Shown here: piece by piece, positions 27,401-36,598 of the stretch
How positions within the stretch are numbered: the stretch's first letter is position 1
Layout: every line of letters begins with the position of its first letter
Assembly: GCA_964615975.1 (NCBI GenBank)
Contig: CAZTTH010000002.1
Location: 1 to 64,000, forward strand
Source of the DNA: CAZTTH01 sp964615975
GTDB lineage: Bacteria; Verrucomicrobiota; Lentisphaeria; JABSQK01; JAJFLO01
DNA length: 64,000 nucleotides
Direction: 5' to 3'
Made by a program: the position numbers and the translations under genes
The notes under the pieces: model-generated
The model's input: the letters and a program-made list of their open reading frames with translations, nothing else
Database searches by the model: none
Told to the model about the DNA's origin: nothing

Positions 27401-30400
27401 AGGATACACAATAATTTGCCAGTTAAGTTCACTTATTTCCTCCCTACTGGGAGAAAAGTACAGCAAGTGGTAAGCACCGCGATAACCAGTGCCGGGGAGT
27501 GCTCAGATGATACGACATGCGTAACCCTGAATCAGACTTTAACTCTGGGAATCGGCTGTATCAGCGGCGCCATCAAGCGCAATAATTCAGCCTTGACCGG
27601 GATGCAGGTCATTGCGTCCAATGGGGCGACAACTCTCACCGATGCCGGGGGGAATTTTTGTCTTGAAGTCGAGAGCGGGAACTATGTCACTGATCCATTG
27701 AGTTTATCCTTTTTTAAACTGTTTGCCAATGGCGAAATCCTTTCCTTTAATCGCACGATTGCGAATGTGATCGGTGCGGGAACCTGTCTGAATACCAATA
27801 ATTGTCTGGCGTTGCCGGAGATCAATATTGCCAACCGTGCTCCGCGGATACTGCAGATTACCGCCAATCCAACTACCACCATTTCAGCTCGCACCGTCAC
27901 GGTTCGCGCGGTGGCGGTTGACCCTGATGGCGATTCGTTGGCTTATCATTGGTTCACTGCCGGAGGAACGATAACTGGAACTGGAAATACCATAACTTGG
28001 ACGGCCCCACAAGTTAACAGTACACGAAACATCCCAATTTTTGTCCGGATATCTGATGGCCATAACAGCCCGGTTTCGGGAAGTGTTACCGTCACGGTTA
28101 TCCCCGAACCACCAATTAATCATGCTCCTATCATTCAATCCTTGACTTCACCAGTATCGTCTTTGCCGCCGAATGGGACCACGGCCATCAGCGTCCGCGC
28201 ACAAGATCCCAATGGTGATCCTGTCACCATCGCCTGGTTGGCATCCGCTGGAAGCATCAATGGAGCCGGCACTTTGGTGAATTGGACCGCGCCGGCAACT
28301 CCCGGAGACCATGTCATCACAGTCACTGTGAGTGATGGGAGCCTGTCCGCATCCAGTTCCCTAACCCTCTCAGTATCAACCAATCCGTCTGGCCCGATGA
28401 CGGTCAAGGTGGTGGAAGAAAATTTTCCCTTGATCCCGGTAGCCAATGCCCGGGTTTTATTGCATAATGCCAACGGCACAATCAATCAAGAAGTAGTATC
28501 CAATGCGAACGGCGTGGTCAGTTTTAGCGCCGGTGTGACGCCGCCTTTAACCGTGACGGCGCTGCGCCGGCAATTACCTGATCCCGATTCAAATAGTAAT
28601 CAAGGAAATAGCGGCGGCAATACTAATGGCGGAGGCAGCGGTGACCCAATCATCTATGCATTCTTCGAGCAGCCCCAGAATCTCGCGAACCGCCATGCCT
28701 CCTGGGAAGGTGAGGACGCCATTGGTGGGGAAATTCGCGATGACGACACTGGTCAAAATCGTTATGCGCGCTTGAAGACCCAATTGCCGAACCTAGGTAA
28801 CAGTGGCCAATTTATCGGGATCATGGACCTGCCCGGATTCGGTCCGGGGGAGAATGCCGGGCCATTTATCGGTCTTTCCGCTCATAATTTGATTGGCGCT
28901 ACATTATCAGCAAGGTTACGTATTGCGCCGGGCTCACCGACTGTGTCAGCACGTTTTCTCGTGGGCGATGCCAATCAAATGACCGGTGGTGGATCGGGAC
29001 CCGGTGAAGGCTCCGGTGGTGCACTGGAATATGCCACTTCCTTCTATTCCATCCCCGCCAATGGCGAATGGATAACCATAACGAAAAACAACCTACAAGT
29101 CAGCGATCTTACATTTCGCAACGGTGCCACCCTCCCGGTTTTTTCGGGCAATGCCATATTCTACTCCCTAGAATTTTTTGCCGCCAACAACAATGCGCCC
29201 AAATCGGTCAACATTGATGTCGACGATATTAAAATTGAAGTGAATAGTGGACCGACATTGATTGAATCATTCAATCCACCGCTCCCGCTTGGTCCGGTAA
29301 TTGCCACCTTCGAACAGGATCGCTGGATTGCCGCCACCATTAGTGCGGCTCCGCCCGGCAATCTGATTATTCCCATTGGCGGCGGGATGGGCAGTGGTGA
29401 CGGTTCCGGCGCCCGTGACGATGTTGTCGCCAGGGTCGATCTGGTGGTGCAGAATGTCCCGGCGGAAACCACTTTTATCACTGTTGGACCAGGGTCTCCG
29501 CAGAACCCGACGATCAATGGCACTACCTGGATATATTCCAACGTGTTTGTCGACGGCTTTGATGCCAACCCCAATGATAACTTTGTTACTGTCAATCTGA
29601 CCGTTTTCGCCTATCGGCTGCCAGCAAGCGGCAGCGGCAATGAACCCAATGTGCCGTTTAAGGCAGGGGTGGTTGTCGACCGGGTCGTCACCATCAATCC
29701 CAAACCAACGATCATCGTTAATCTGAATCGCGATATGTCGAGCGCTGATTTCACGGTTGCCAATGGTGACTTGGTCGATGTGGTTGAATTGGGTCTTGAT
29801 CGCAATGCCGGAGAATTATTTGCCGGCATCAAATATAAACTACAAACCCCAGTATCTTCAGGATCAATTCCTTTTTTGGATCTGAACCCGGCAGCCTCGG
29901 GGACCTATTTTTACGACGCCTTTATAGAGGAACAAGATGACGATATCAGTCGTGAATTCGGTGAATTTAAACGCTTGGGAGCGGTCATGCCGCAGAATTT
30001 CGTCGTGACGATGCCGGCATTTTTTGTGGATGACATCATCCCCAATACCAACGCCCAGAATCATTTGATTTCCATCTCACTCAATCAGAATAGTGTGATC
30101 AGCGGCGCTAATGTGATGAGTGTGGATATCGAACATGTGATGACCACGGGGGAAAAGAGAATTGCCTGGACTCTATTTATGCCGCCAAGAACAACCATTG
30201 GATTTCCGCAATTACCGGCAGATATTGGGGCGATGATACTTCCCGATGAAGAGTCGGAAGATCAGCCGGTGTTGTTCATTGATATGCAGAAGTTCAGCGC
30301 GGCTGCCGACTATCCCGCGTTGATGTCACAGATTCAAGCATTATTGACCGCGGATGTGGGGCTCAACGAATTGGAACGTCATTTTCGTCTGGGAGACTCA

Positions 30401-31102
30401 CAGTTTTCCGGTTTTATTATCGGAGATGAACAGGGGGGGGTGAATTTCAGTCTTGACTTTATCTTTTCATGGCAACACATGCCGATTACCCAAACGAATT
30501 CCACTACCTTTTCCGGTAATCCAACGTATCCGGCGCCAATCGCTTATTATTTTGCTTTATTTCATGTCAATAACAACAGTGGCAATTTTCCCGCTTCCGT
30601 GACCTTTAACGGCCCGTCTGGTTCGGGATTAAACAACACGGTTTCAGCAAATAAATTTGGCCAAAGTTATGCTTCGCCCCAGATATATCTGCCCCCTTCC
30701 GGACTGAGCCCCACCGGCAACCCGGTCGCCGGCAACTATGTCGTCGATTTCAATGGGCAAAATCAAATTTTTAACAAACCTGACCCGCAGCTTGCCGCCC
30801 GGCAAATCTTTTTGCTTCCCACTTTTGAGGTGCAGGGCGGCAACCTGCAGAAGATCACCTGGGCGCATCGGAAAAGCGATGGGAATCCGCCGCAATCAGC
30901 CGAAACCAGTTTTATCCAAAAAATTGAAGTTCGGATTCAGTTTAACAATGGATCGAACCAATACAATTCGCCGAACCCCATCAATCCAGGAGTCTCGGAA
31001 CATGTGCCCAATCAAACCATTTCCTGGTCGACTGTCGCACTGGTGCAAATGGTTCTTTATGATAGCAACAATAATCAGTTCACCACCTATTGGTTCCGCT
31101 AA
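24407..31102 (+). CDS. Giant secreted multidomain protein (2231 aa) with calcium-binding and four-Cys repeats
   Basis: An AGGAG site (24393) precedes the start. An N-terminal hydrophobic segment (about 20-42, ending TSAQS) is a signal peptide. Residues 50-180 form two 'GWN' modules (LRQGWNFFSLPI and GVGWNVIAPYS). Residues 188-300 are thrombospondin type 3-like calcium-binding repeats with repeated D-D-G-L-D patterns. An Ig-like region (310-405) and a carboxypeptidase-regulatory-like domain (411-490) follow. Five repeats of about 93 residues span 676-1133, each with four cysteines. Two Ig/PKD-like domains lie at 1146-1235 and 1239-1325. The C-terminal 900 residues are beta-rich and not recognised. 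There is no sortase or transmembrane anchor at the end. The likely role is surface structure or adhesion; no enzymatic domain was seen. Confidence 0.85.
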   Translation: MVYLFNFIPPSKTLPGLSSRLVYLSTIIMTVGQILLVMNTSAQSTEIILPLSLRQGWNFFSLPITPTTTSIDDFFQHQNAGDPWVYNPGASQYLPAANLEAGRGYWIYMNANANLAYTGQAADLPISAPGVGWNVIAPYSQKSRPENALGSIWRFERGRFITVAGALLPGSSYWVNLSNNNPINPGSTAIDLNNNNIPDFWEEIWKLIKAAHEDDDEDGLPNLAEFQHGTNPMTGDSDNDGLTDPDEVNTHGTNPRRHDSDRDGLNDEREINLHQTNPTKADHDGDGTNDGDEVAEGSDPRDANSVPPGRSIVFLKQPGNTVSNSPLAPLSVAMLNKFGRVVKNTNAAVTISLLGGTGLEGTLTKSMTNGIATFNGLTIDQTGSYKLIADIAAFPLLISESFDILNASQTFVSGQISEANGNDIAGAEVSIDGVLAGTSDGAGVFAFPLTSLPTDQKINLTVTAPGYATSHKVVTIIPDATVSLNIILNQVNAVLEQIPDNSNLVIDTPGRSACIIIPNASSTLDTTDRVCLELSYGNPKEDQDIFPGEFQARNPNQADSTIGLASIAFGEIRVTNTFTGDPITNLAGNATMELEIPPGTINPDTREPYMVGDTLEIWNYSESAGEWVRAVDDSGTPIDADVISRDINGVTKLIAQFQIPHFSWWQVAVPIETRHCLTGRVTNATGSPVAFAQVIATGIDYNGVTVAHTDPQGSYCLEVRRGSVIRLQARKGGRETAPAQINVPNAESSCDLSINNDCTAVDDLQLPASSCIAGVVRDNNDIPLANAFVEIFNIPGKTIITSTDANGAYCLEDVPLDLGTVGLRAFVIDEGRFAFSIASLSVDLTSRSCADEDCLSQDFAIELDFACVSGTIADHNSTGLASAFVWLGDGTFTTTDGSGNYCLIAPLDRDVTLHASYYDPASGIIHQAANTFHTAASAGTCPTDNCQTVDLSIDLQSFGCIHGTVKSENDINLPGVVIAVPGFPATTSDANGNYCLEARIHNNLPVKFTYFLPTGRKVQQVVSTAITSAGECSDDTTCVTLNQTLTLGIGCISGAIKRNNSALTGMQVIASNGATTLTDAGGNFCLEVESGNYVTDPLSLSFFKLFANGEILSFNRTIANVIGAGTCLNTNNCLALPEINIANRAPRILQITANPTTTISARTVTVRAVAVDPDGDSLAYHWFTAGGTITGTGNTITWTAPQVNSTRNIPIFVRISDGHNSPVSGSVTVTVIPEPPINHAPIIQSLTSPVSSLPPNGTTAISVRAQDPNGDPVTIAWLASAGSINGAGTLVNWTAPATPGDHVITVTVSDGSLSASSSLTLSVSTNPSGPMTVKVVEENFPLIPVANARVLLHNANGTINQEVVSNANGVVSFSAGVTPPLTVTALRRQLPDPDSNSNQGNSGGNTNGGGSGDPIIYAFFEQPQNLANRHASWEGEDAIGGEIRDDDTGQNRYARLKTQLPNLGNSGQFIGIMDLPGFGPGENAGPFIGLSAHNLIGATLSARLRIAPGSPTVSARFLVGDANQMTGGGSGPGEGSGGALEYATSFYSIPANGEWITITKNNLQVSDLTFRNGATLPVFSGNAIFYSLEFFAANNNAPKSVNIDVDDIKIEVNSGPTLIESFNPPLPLGPVIATFEQDRWIAATISAAPPGNLIIPIGGGMGSGDGSGARDDVVARVDLVVQNVPAETTFITVGPGSPQNPTINGTTWIYSNVFVDGFDANPNDNFVTVNLTVFAYRLPASGSGNEPNVPFKAGVVVDRVVTINPKPTIIVNLNRDMSSADFTVANGDLVDVVELGLDRNAGELFAGIKYKLQTPVSSGSIPFLDLNPAASGTYFYDAFIEEQDDDISREFGEFKRLGAVMPQNFVVTMPAFFVDDIIPNTNAQNHLISISLNQNSVISGANVMSVDIEHVMTTGEKRIAWTLFMPPRTTIGFPQLPADIGAMILPDEESEDQPVLFIDMQKFSAAADYPALMSQIQALLTADVGLNELERHFRLGDSQFSGFIIGDEQGGVNFSLDFIFSWQHMPITQTNSTTFSGNPTYPAPIAYYFALFHVNNNSGNFPASVTFNGPSGSGLNNTVSANKFGQSYASPQIYLPPSGLSPTGNPVAGNYVVDFNGQNQIFNKPDPQLAARQIFLLPTFEVQGGNLQKITWAHRKSDGNPPQSAETSFIQKIEVRIQFNNGSNQYNSPNPINPGVSEHVPNQTISWSTVALVQMVLYDSNNNQFTTYWFR
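26432..27805 (+). repeat. Five tandem four-cysteine carboxypeptidase-regulatory-like repeats
   Basis: Within the giant protein, cysteines recur at residues 676/716/750/758, 771/810/849/854, 867/902/941/946, 960/995/1032/1038 and 1051/1085/1127/1133. Each unit starts with C(I/V/L)xG, has a Y/F-CL(E/I) motif in the middle and ends with two cysteines 5-8 residues apart. The period is 91-96 residues. The repeats differ widely in the rest of the sequence, so they are old duplications rather than recent copies. Confidence 0.85.
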
Positions 31103-31115
31103 GTCTTTTGGCCGA

Positions 31116-31841
31116 TCACGCGACCGTCTGCTTTTGTAAAATCATCAGGCAGGATTTGCCCAGGCGATACCCAAGTAATGGATCAAGACAGCGTGAAAGC
31201 GGTATCAGACAGCGATCCCAGAAATAAATTTGCTTGAGGGTGGGCAATGATTGACGCAGAATCAGACGATTCCCCAGTGATATCAGGAGACCGACACTAT
31301 CGATAAAGCGGAGCATTGCCAACCGCGCGGGCGGCGGCGCCAGTCGTTGCAGCATTTTGCGATTGTAGCGACGGTAATGACCGATGTGACGGTCGAAGGG
31401 GCTGAATAATTGTTGGTGCGCCGGGGCCAGGACGATTAAATATCCCTGGGGATTCAACGATGCCAGGGCACGCTCTATTTCCCCATGATCATCCTGAATG
31501 TGTTCGAGCACATCAAGGTAAAGGATCGTATCACAAAGGTCGTTGGTGGTGGTTTGCAAGGTCGATAAATCGCCGCCAACGATGCGAATGTTTTCGGGTA
31601 GGGTGTTATTCTCCTGGCGAATTTTGATATGATCCGCCAAGTCCGGGTCAGGTTCAAGGCATATCCACTCCGTGACCTCCGGGTGCCACAACCAATCGAT
31701 ATTGACGCCGATTCCAGCGCCGACTTCAAGAACGCGGCCTTTAATATATGGCCGGAGCATTCGCGACCAATATTTCTTCCAACGGTCAGCATGGGCAAAC
31801 AACGTGAGTTCCTTGCCAACATATTGATATACATCGCTCAT
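31116..31841 (-). CDS. Class I SAM-dependent methyltransferase
   Basis: A protein of about 241 residues with the Rossmann methyltransferase fold. Motif I is VLEVGAGIG, followed by the acidic CLEPDPD, the GGDLSTL segment and the motif IV-like ILYLDVLEHI. The C-terminal part contains the HRRYNRKML-type segment (here GHYRRYNRK) often seen in methyltransferases of surface-polysaccharide clusters. The start at 31841 gives an ATGA overlap with the stop codon of the upstream glycosyltransferase, a typical translational coupling; a longer start at 31853 is possible. Substrate unknown, probably a polyprenol-linked sugar or glycan in view of its neighbours. Confidence 0.88.
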   Translation of the reverse strand: MSDVYQYVGKELTLFAHADRWKKYWSRMLRPYIKGRVLEVGAGIGVNIDWLWHPEVTEWICLEPDPDLADHIKIRQENNTLPENIRIVGGDLSTLQTTTNDLCDTILYLDVLEHIQDDHGEIERALASLNPQGYLIVLAPAHQQLFSPFDRHIGHYRRYNRKMLQRLAPPPARLAMLRFIDSVGLLISLGNRLILRQSLPTLKQIYFWDRCLIPLSRCLDPLLGYRLGKSCLMILQKQTVA

Positions 31842-32830
31842 CGAATAAACCAATCTTCGGTGGTGTCAATAAAGAAGCCTGCATCACGCAGCGGCATGAA
31901 GGCAGTGGTATTGCGGTTATTCAGGATAATGAAACAAAAGATCAGGGTAATCAATAAACTTTGCAGAAGAATGATCGCCAGCAAGCCGGTGGTATAGGTC
32001 GCCCAGCCGGGTATACCCAGCGTGGTAAACAATCGAATCGCTATCGTCGTCATTATTCCCCCACTGGTCACCAGCATGAGCGTGAAGCAGAAGAGTATGA
32101 TGCGCACCCCCACCACATCGGCAAAGATTGAAATGGCGCTCAAACCGTGAATGATAAGCTGGGGAAGATTCATTTTCGATGTTCCGTGATAGCGCCGACC
32201 GCGTTCGCAGGCAACCCTTTGAGTGGGGATTTGGGCGTGAATTATGGCGGCGGCGTAATGATTCCAGATTTCTGATATGGTCAGCAACCGGGTCAACATG
32301 GAAGCGGGAAAGACGCTGAAGTTGCCGCCCTGAACCAGATGGCCGGTCAGCAGACGAAAGAGCACGGTGTAGATACGAAAGCCAATGCGAAAGCCAATCC
32401 CTTCCCGGCGTTTACTGCGCTCGGCAATGACGAATGCATGCGGCGATTTTTTCGCGTGTTCGAGCAATAGCGGGAGATCGCCGGGCCGGTCTTCGCCGTC
32501 GCCATCCATGACGGCAACAAAATCGCAGGGGACATGGTGATGCACCTCATATAATCCCACCGCCAGAGCGCGTTGGTGCCCCAGATTGCGCTTCAAGTTG
32601 ACCAGCCGGACACGCTGGAGATGCTGATAGGTTTGCTGTCTGAATGATGCGGACGGCGGTGCGGCCGAACCATCGTTAACCATGATGATGGTGGCGGCAA
32701 TATCATGACGTGCGCATTGATCATCGATCTCGGTGAGCAGAGCAGACACCGAGTTCCAGTCGTTGTAAATCGGAATGACAATGGTCAGTGAGATCAATTT
32801 ATCGGGGTTGGTTGTGTTGACATGATTCAT
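31838..32830 (-). CDS. Polyprenol-phosphate sugar transferase (DPM1/GtrB-like GT2)
   Basis: A 330-residue GT2 enzyme likely to transfer a sugar to polyprenyl phosphate on the cytoplasmic face. The catalytic domain has LTIVIPIYNDW near the N terminus, MVNDGSA, NLGHQRALAVGL and the metal-binding MDGDGED. Two C-terminal transmembrane helices (about 230-260 and 275-300) are typical of the DPM1/GtrB group. It overlaps the downstream methyltransferase by four bases and is divergent from a GT-C type enzyme only 50 bases away. That enzyme could use the polyprenyl-phosphate sugar as donor on the periplasmic side, a known partnership in this class. No Shine-Dalgarno sequence is obvious. Confidence 0.88.
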   Translation of the reverse strand: MNHVNTTNPDKLISLTIVIPIYNDWNSVSALLTEIDDQCARHDIAATIIMVNDGSAAPPSASFRQQTYQHLQRVRLVNLKRNLGHQRALAVGLYEVHHHVPCDFVAVMDGDGEDRPGDLPLLLEHAKKSPHAFVIAERSKRREGIGFRIGFRIYTVLFRLLTGHLVQGGNFSVFPASMLTRLLTISEIWNHYAAAIIHAQIPTQRVACERGRRYHGTSKMNLPQLIIHGLSAISIFADVVGVRIILFCFTLMLVTSGGIMTTIAIRLFTTLGIPGWATYTTGLLAIILLQSLLITLIFCFIILNNRNTTAFMPLRDAGFFIDTTEDWFIR

Positions 32831-32880
32831 GTGTAAAATAGGCAGTCCGGCAATTAATTTTCCATAAGGTAACCCTGGCT

Positions 32881-34578
32881 GTGAATAAAATCACTTCACG
32901 ATCGCGTTGGTTTATCGTCCTGTTCACTTTTTCATTTGTCTTCCTGGCCATTGTCACGCTCGATGATTATGGTTTTACCTGGGATGCGGCTGAATATCAT
33001 ATCGGCGACAAATACTTTTACTTTTTCAAGGAATTAAATCCCGAGTATCTGCGCTTTGGCGAGGATAACATCCCGGTGGATCAATGGGATAATCATCCGG
33101 ATTTTCATCGCTATTCCCGTCTCTTCATCAAAAATCCCTACCAGGTCTGGCCGGTGGGGGTGATCACATCAAGTCTGTGTAAATATTTGTTTTTTACCAC
33201 GCTTGGAGTCATGGATCCGATTGATGCCCATCATCTGGCGGTGCCGCTTCTGGTCGCCATACTGGTGGTCGCGCTTTATTTTTTCATGTTGAATCGCTTC
33301 GGGTTTTATGCCGCCGCGATCAGTGTGATCACCCTGGTATCCTATCCGCGTTTCTGGGCTGACCTGCATCATAACACCAAGGATGTACCCGGATGCGTCT
33401 TTTTTTCATTGGTGCTGATCATGGTTGTTTGGGCATGGGAGAAGATGAGTGCGGCCGGTATGCTGGCTGCCGCGGTGATGTGGGGCATCGCTTTGGCAGC
33501 CAAGGCTAACGCGGTATTTTTACCGCTGATAATCGTTCCCTACCTGATCTGTGAGGTTATTTACAGGCGGGATCAGGAAAAACGGCTGCCTTCCCGAGCC
33601 ATGATGATGGCATTACTGATCTCGCCCATGATCGCATTCCTCACCATGCTGGCATTATGGCCCTATCTGGTGATGGACTTTCCCCATCATTTGAAGCTGT
33701 ATTTTGCCTACTTAAAATGGCGCGGCGGCAGTGGCGATGAGAGCTGGAATGTCCTGCCCCTCCTGCACGCGCTAGCGACCATGCCCTTGAGCGTGATGGC
33801 AATCCTGATCATCGGCATTGCCGCCATGGTTCGTCAAACGAGACACGCGCGCGCCATGATGCCATTATCGCTGCTGATCCTGCTGTGGCTGATTGTCCCG
33901 GTATTGCGGGTATCACTGCCCAGAGCGGTTGACTTCGATGGCATTCGCCACTGGCTGGAGTTTGTTCCCGCGGTCGCCATCCTTGCCGGCGTGGGCGGGA
34001 GCAAAGTCCTTCACCGCCTGACTCGGAGGGTCAGAACTATCTGGTATCGTCTGTGGCAATCAAACTGGCGATGGTCTCGTCCACTCACGAATTTTGCCCT
34101 GATTTGCATTTATTTCCTGCCGCTGATGCTCTGGAATTATCACCATCATCCCCATCAGATCGCGTACTTCAATCGGTTGGTGGGAAAACTGCCAGGCGCG
34201 CAATCCATGAATCTACCGGAAGCGACGGATTATTGGGGATCGAGTTATCGGCAAGGGATGAGGTGGATAAATCACCATGCGCCGCCCGGTTCTTATTTGC
34301 TGGTTGGGGTGGGCGAACATATTGTCCACACGACCGCCAAGATCTGGCTGCGCCCGGACATCAAAAACGTGAGTTTGACCGGCGAACCGGGAATGCCATT
34401 GCTCGAAGATGATGACTATCGCGCGATCCAATCCCCCGCCGCCAATGTCTATCTGATGTATATCACTCGGATCGACCATTATACAGAATTTGTAAAATCC
34501 CTGGATATCCGCCATACGCCGGTCTACCAAATTCTTGTGGATGACGCCCCAATCCTCAAGATTCTCAAGATTAAATAA
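32881..34578 (+). CDS. GT-C fold (ArnT/PMT-like) membrane glycosyltransferase
   Basis: A 565-residue polytopic membrane protein. The first transmembrane helix is followed by the acidic motif TWDAAEYHIGD in the first external loop, the position of the catalytic Asp in GT39/GT83-type enzymes. About ten further hydrophobic segments and a C-terminal globular domain from about 430 follow (QIAYFNRLVG, with a YWGSSYRQGMRW segment). Such enzymes transfer sugars from polyprenyl-phosphate donors to protein or lipid acceptors outside the cytoplasmic membrane. The start is GTG at 32881. It is divergent from the DPM-like GT2 and its methyltransferase, which may supply the donor. The acceptor is unknown. 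Confidence 0.82.
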   Translation: MNKITSRSRWFIVLFTFSFVFLAIVTLDDYGFTWDAAEYHIGDKYFYFFKELNPEYLRFGEDNIPVDQWDNHPDFHRYSRLFIKNPYQVWPVGVITSSLCKYLFFTTLGVMDPIDAHHLAVPLLVAILVVALYFFMLNRFGFYAAAISVITLVSYPRFWADLHHNTKDVPGCVFFSLVLIMVVWAWEKMSAAGMLAAAVMWGIALAAKANAVFLPLIIVPYLICEVIYRRDQEKRLPSRAMMMALLISPMIAFLTMLALWPYLVMDFPHHLKLYFAYLKWRGGSGDESWNVLPLLHALATMPLSVMAILIIGIAAMVRQTRHARAMMPLSLLILLWLIVPVLRVSLPRAVDFDGIRHWLEFVPAVAILAGVGGSKVLHRLTRRVRTIWYRLWQSNWRWSRPLTNFALICIYFLPLMLWNYHHHPHQIAYFNRLVGKLPGAQSMNLPEATDYWGSSYRQGMRWINHHAPPGSYLLVGVGEHIVHTTAKIWLRPDIKNVSLTGEPGMPLLEDDDYRAIQSPAANVYLMYITRIDHYTEFVKSLDIRHTPVYQILVDDAPILKILKIK

Positions 34579-34754
34579 TTATAAAAAGAATGCCTCTCAA
34601 TTATCAGCTATTGAGATACGATTTTTATTATTTAATTATCGATTATTGAAAGCACAGGGAAAATCACTGATATTCCTTACCTTTGAAACCAAACTTCACT
34701 TTGGCAAGAATTGAAATAAAATGAACCATGGCTAAGAGAAACTACTGAAAGGAT

Positions 34755-35147
34755 ATGAACAACATGTTTCACTCGATTGTGGCGATCGGCGTTGGCGCTG
34801 CCCTCGGTGCCATAATCCGTTGGACGTTGAACGTCAAACTCAACGCGCTCTTTCCCAATGTGCCTCTTGGCACCCTCGCGGCGAATCTGATCGGGGGATA
34901 CCTGATCGGTATTGCAGTGGCCTGTTTTATTAATCATCCGTCACTGTCACCGGAATGGCAGCTATTCATCATCACCGGTTTCCTTGGGGGGCTGACAACC
35001 TTTTCCACCTTTTCGGCAGAAGTCGTTTCATTGTTACAGCGCGGTCAAATCGCCTGGGCGTTTGGCGCCATCACACTGCATCTCATCGGCTCTCTGGTAT
35101 TGACCATGGCGGGAATGGCGACAGTCTACCTGACGCGCGGGAGTTGA
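34755..35147 (+). CDS. crcB: Fluoride-specific ion channel CrcB/Fluc
   Basis: A 130-residue four-helix membrane protein that exports fluoride by passive channel activity as a dual-topology dimer. The conserved GALLGAIIRW-type start (here GAALGAIIRW), GTLAANLIGGYLIG and the pore segment GFLGGLTTFSTFSAE are present, and the length is normal. No fluoride riboswitch could be recognised in the 176 bases upstream. The start 34755 ATG has a preceding GAAAGGA element. A hairpin covers the stop codon. Neighbours have no obvious relation. Confidence 0.95.
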   Translation: MNNMFHSIVAIGVGAALGAIIRWTLNVKLNALFPNVPLGTLAANLIGGYLIGIAVACFINHPSLSPEWQLFIITGFLGGLTTFSTFSAEVVSLLQRGQIAWAFGAITLHLIGSLVLTMAGMATVYLTRGS

Positions 35148-35181
35148 TTACCTCGGAGTATTAATCATGGATGGTAATCAA
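35144..35181 (+). terminator. Possible terminator after crcB
   Basis: ttgattacc (35144-35152) pairs perfectly with ggtaatcaa (35173-35181), then ttatccgtttta follows. The 5' arm includes the crcB stop codon. Confidence 0.45.
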
Positions 35182-35437
35182 TTATCCGTTTTAGTTCAAC
35201 TCCAGTATGTTAAAATCCCGATTGAATTCGGCACCCTTGGCCGTGAAAAGTCCTAAATTTTTTATCACTGATTATAATCGCCCCCTAAAGACCATGGGGG
35301 ATGGGTATTATAATTAAACTCTTTCTTGCTGTTCGACTTGGAATAGCTCATCCTGGTAACATTGTTAGCAGGCTTTTGAGCAGAATGAGGGCTACACTCC
35401 CATTCCATACCATTAATTATCTGATTTAATTTCAGCC

Positions 35438-36433
35438 ATGGATATTATCGCTATTATCGCCATTGTAACGGCTTTTATTCTCTCCGTCAATGTTGGCGGC
35501 AACAACTCCGCGACGGAAATGGGCCCGGCATTCGGCGCCGGTGTACGAACCAAACATGAAGCCGTGATCCTGATCGCCATCTTCTCGATGATTGGCGCGG
35601 TGGTTGCCGGAGACAAGGTGGTCAATACCATTGGCAGTAATATCATCCCCGGCAATCATTTGCAGACCCATTTTGTCGCGGTGATTATCATCCTGCTTTC
35701 CGCCACCGCGATCATCGCTTTCGCGAATGTGCTGAAGCTGCCTATTGCCACCAGTCATGCCATGGTCGGCGCCGTTGTTGGCATTGGAGTTTTTTATCAA
35801 AGTGTCGCCTGGTATAAAGTGGCTGTGATTGTTATTTGGTGGCTGGTGACGCCATTTCTATCATTGTTCCTTTCCTATCTTATCGGTCGTTACTTATATG
35901 ATGCCATGGCTCTCTGGGTAAAAAACCTGCCAGGTCAAGGGGTCGTGAAATTTATGTTTCGAGGTTTTATTACATTGTCGGGATGTTATATCGCTTTTTC
36001 CGCGGGATCAAATAGCCTGGCCAAAGCTGTCGGCCCGGTGGTCGGGGCGGGTATCTTGACAACCAATCATGCGGCAATTCTCGGGGGAATGGGGATGGCG
36101 GTTGGTGCATTGATCGTTGGTCATCGTCTGCTGCATACAGTTGGCATGGGAATTACCCCGATCGATCCGCTGAAAGCGACCCTGGTCGAATTAATCTGCG
36201 GCACGATTCTGCTGATCGCGTCTCATTATGGCATACCGATATCCCTGGCGGAGACCATCACCTGTTCAGTGATCGGATTTGGAGCCGCGCATGGCGGCAT
36301 TCGCAACACGCTTGATAACCAGCATGTGAAAAGAATTTACAAATTATGGCCTGCCTGCCCTTTTGTAACCGCGATTACCAGTTATGTTTTGATCAGCATT
36401 CTCCATTTTAGCGGAGTGTGTACTCTGAAGTAA
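35438..36433 (+). CDS. PiT family inorganic anion transporter (phosphate or sulfate)
   Basis: A 331-residue polytopic transporter of the PiT family. The two inverted signature repeats are VNVGGNNSATEMGPAFGAG near the N terminus and FSAGSNSLAKAVGPVVGAG after the middle. The central loop is short. The GGNNSA form of the first repeat differs from the GANDN form seen in the second PiT copy of this window (55743) and is closer to the CysP-like branch, so sulfate or another oxyanion is possible instead of phosphate. No phoU-like DUF47 gene is adjacent. A hairpin follows the stop codon. Confidence 0.9.
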   Translation: MDIIAIIAIVTAFILSVNVGGNNSATEMGPAFGAGVRTKHEAVILIAIFSMIGAVVAGDKVVNTIGSNIIPGNHLQTHFVAVIIILLSATAIIAFANVLKLPIATSHAMVGAVVGIGVFYQSVAWYKVAVIVIWWLVTPFLSLFLSYLIGRYLYDAMALWVKNLPGQGVVKFMFRGFITLSGCYIAFSAGSNSLAKAVGPVVGAGILTTNHAAILGGMGMAVGALIVGHRLLHTVGMGITPIDPLKATLVELICGTILLIASHYGIPISLAETITCSVIGFGAAHGGIRNTLDNQHVKRIYKLWPACPFVTAITSYVLISILHFSGVCTLK

Positions 36434-36441
36434 ATAAATGT

Positions 36442-36475
36442 TACCATCCGCTTGGGATGAAGTGATCGGATGGTA
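36442..36475 (+). terminator. Possible terminator after the PiT gene
   Basis: taccatccg (36442-36450) pairs perfectly with cggatggta (36467-36475), followed by tgttt. It lies nine bases after the stop codon. Confidence 0.5.
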
Positions 36476-36598
36476 TGTTTAAGCTGCTCGCAGTCATAAA
36501 CTGTATTTTTGCTATTCACGCTCTGCCGGAGCGGGTGGTCAAAGTCAATTTTATGAGGGAGCGATGTTTAGTTAACTGCGTGGAGTATCGCATAAGGA

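Noticed and set aside
34579..34754. Fluoride riboswitch upstream of crcB
   Set aside because: The conserved GGNGATGG start and the pseudoknot elements of the crcB motif were not found.
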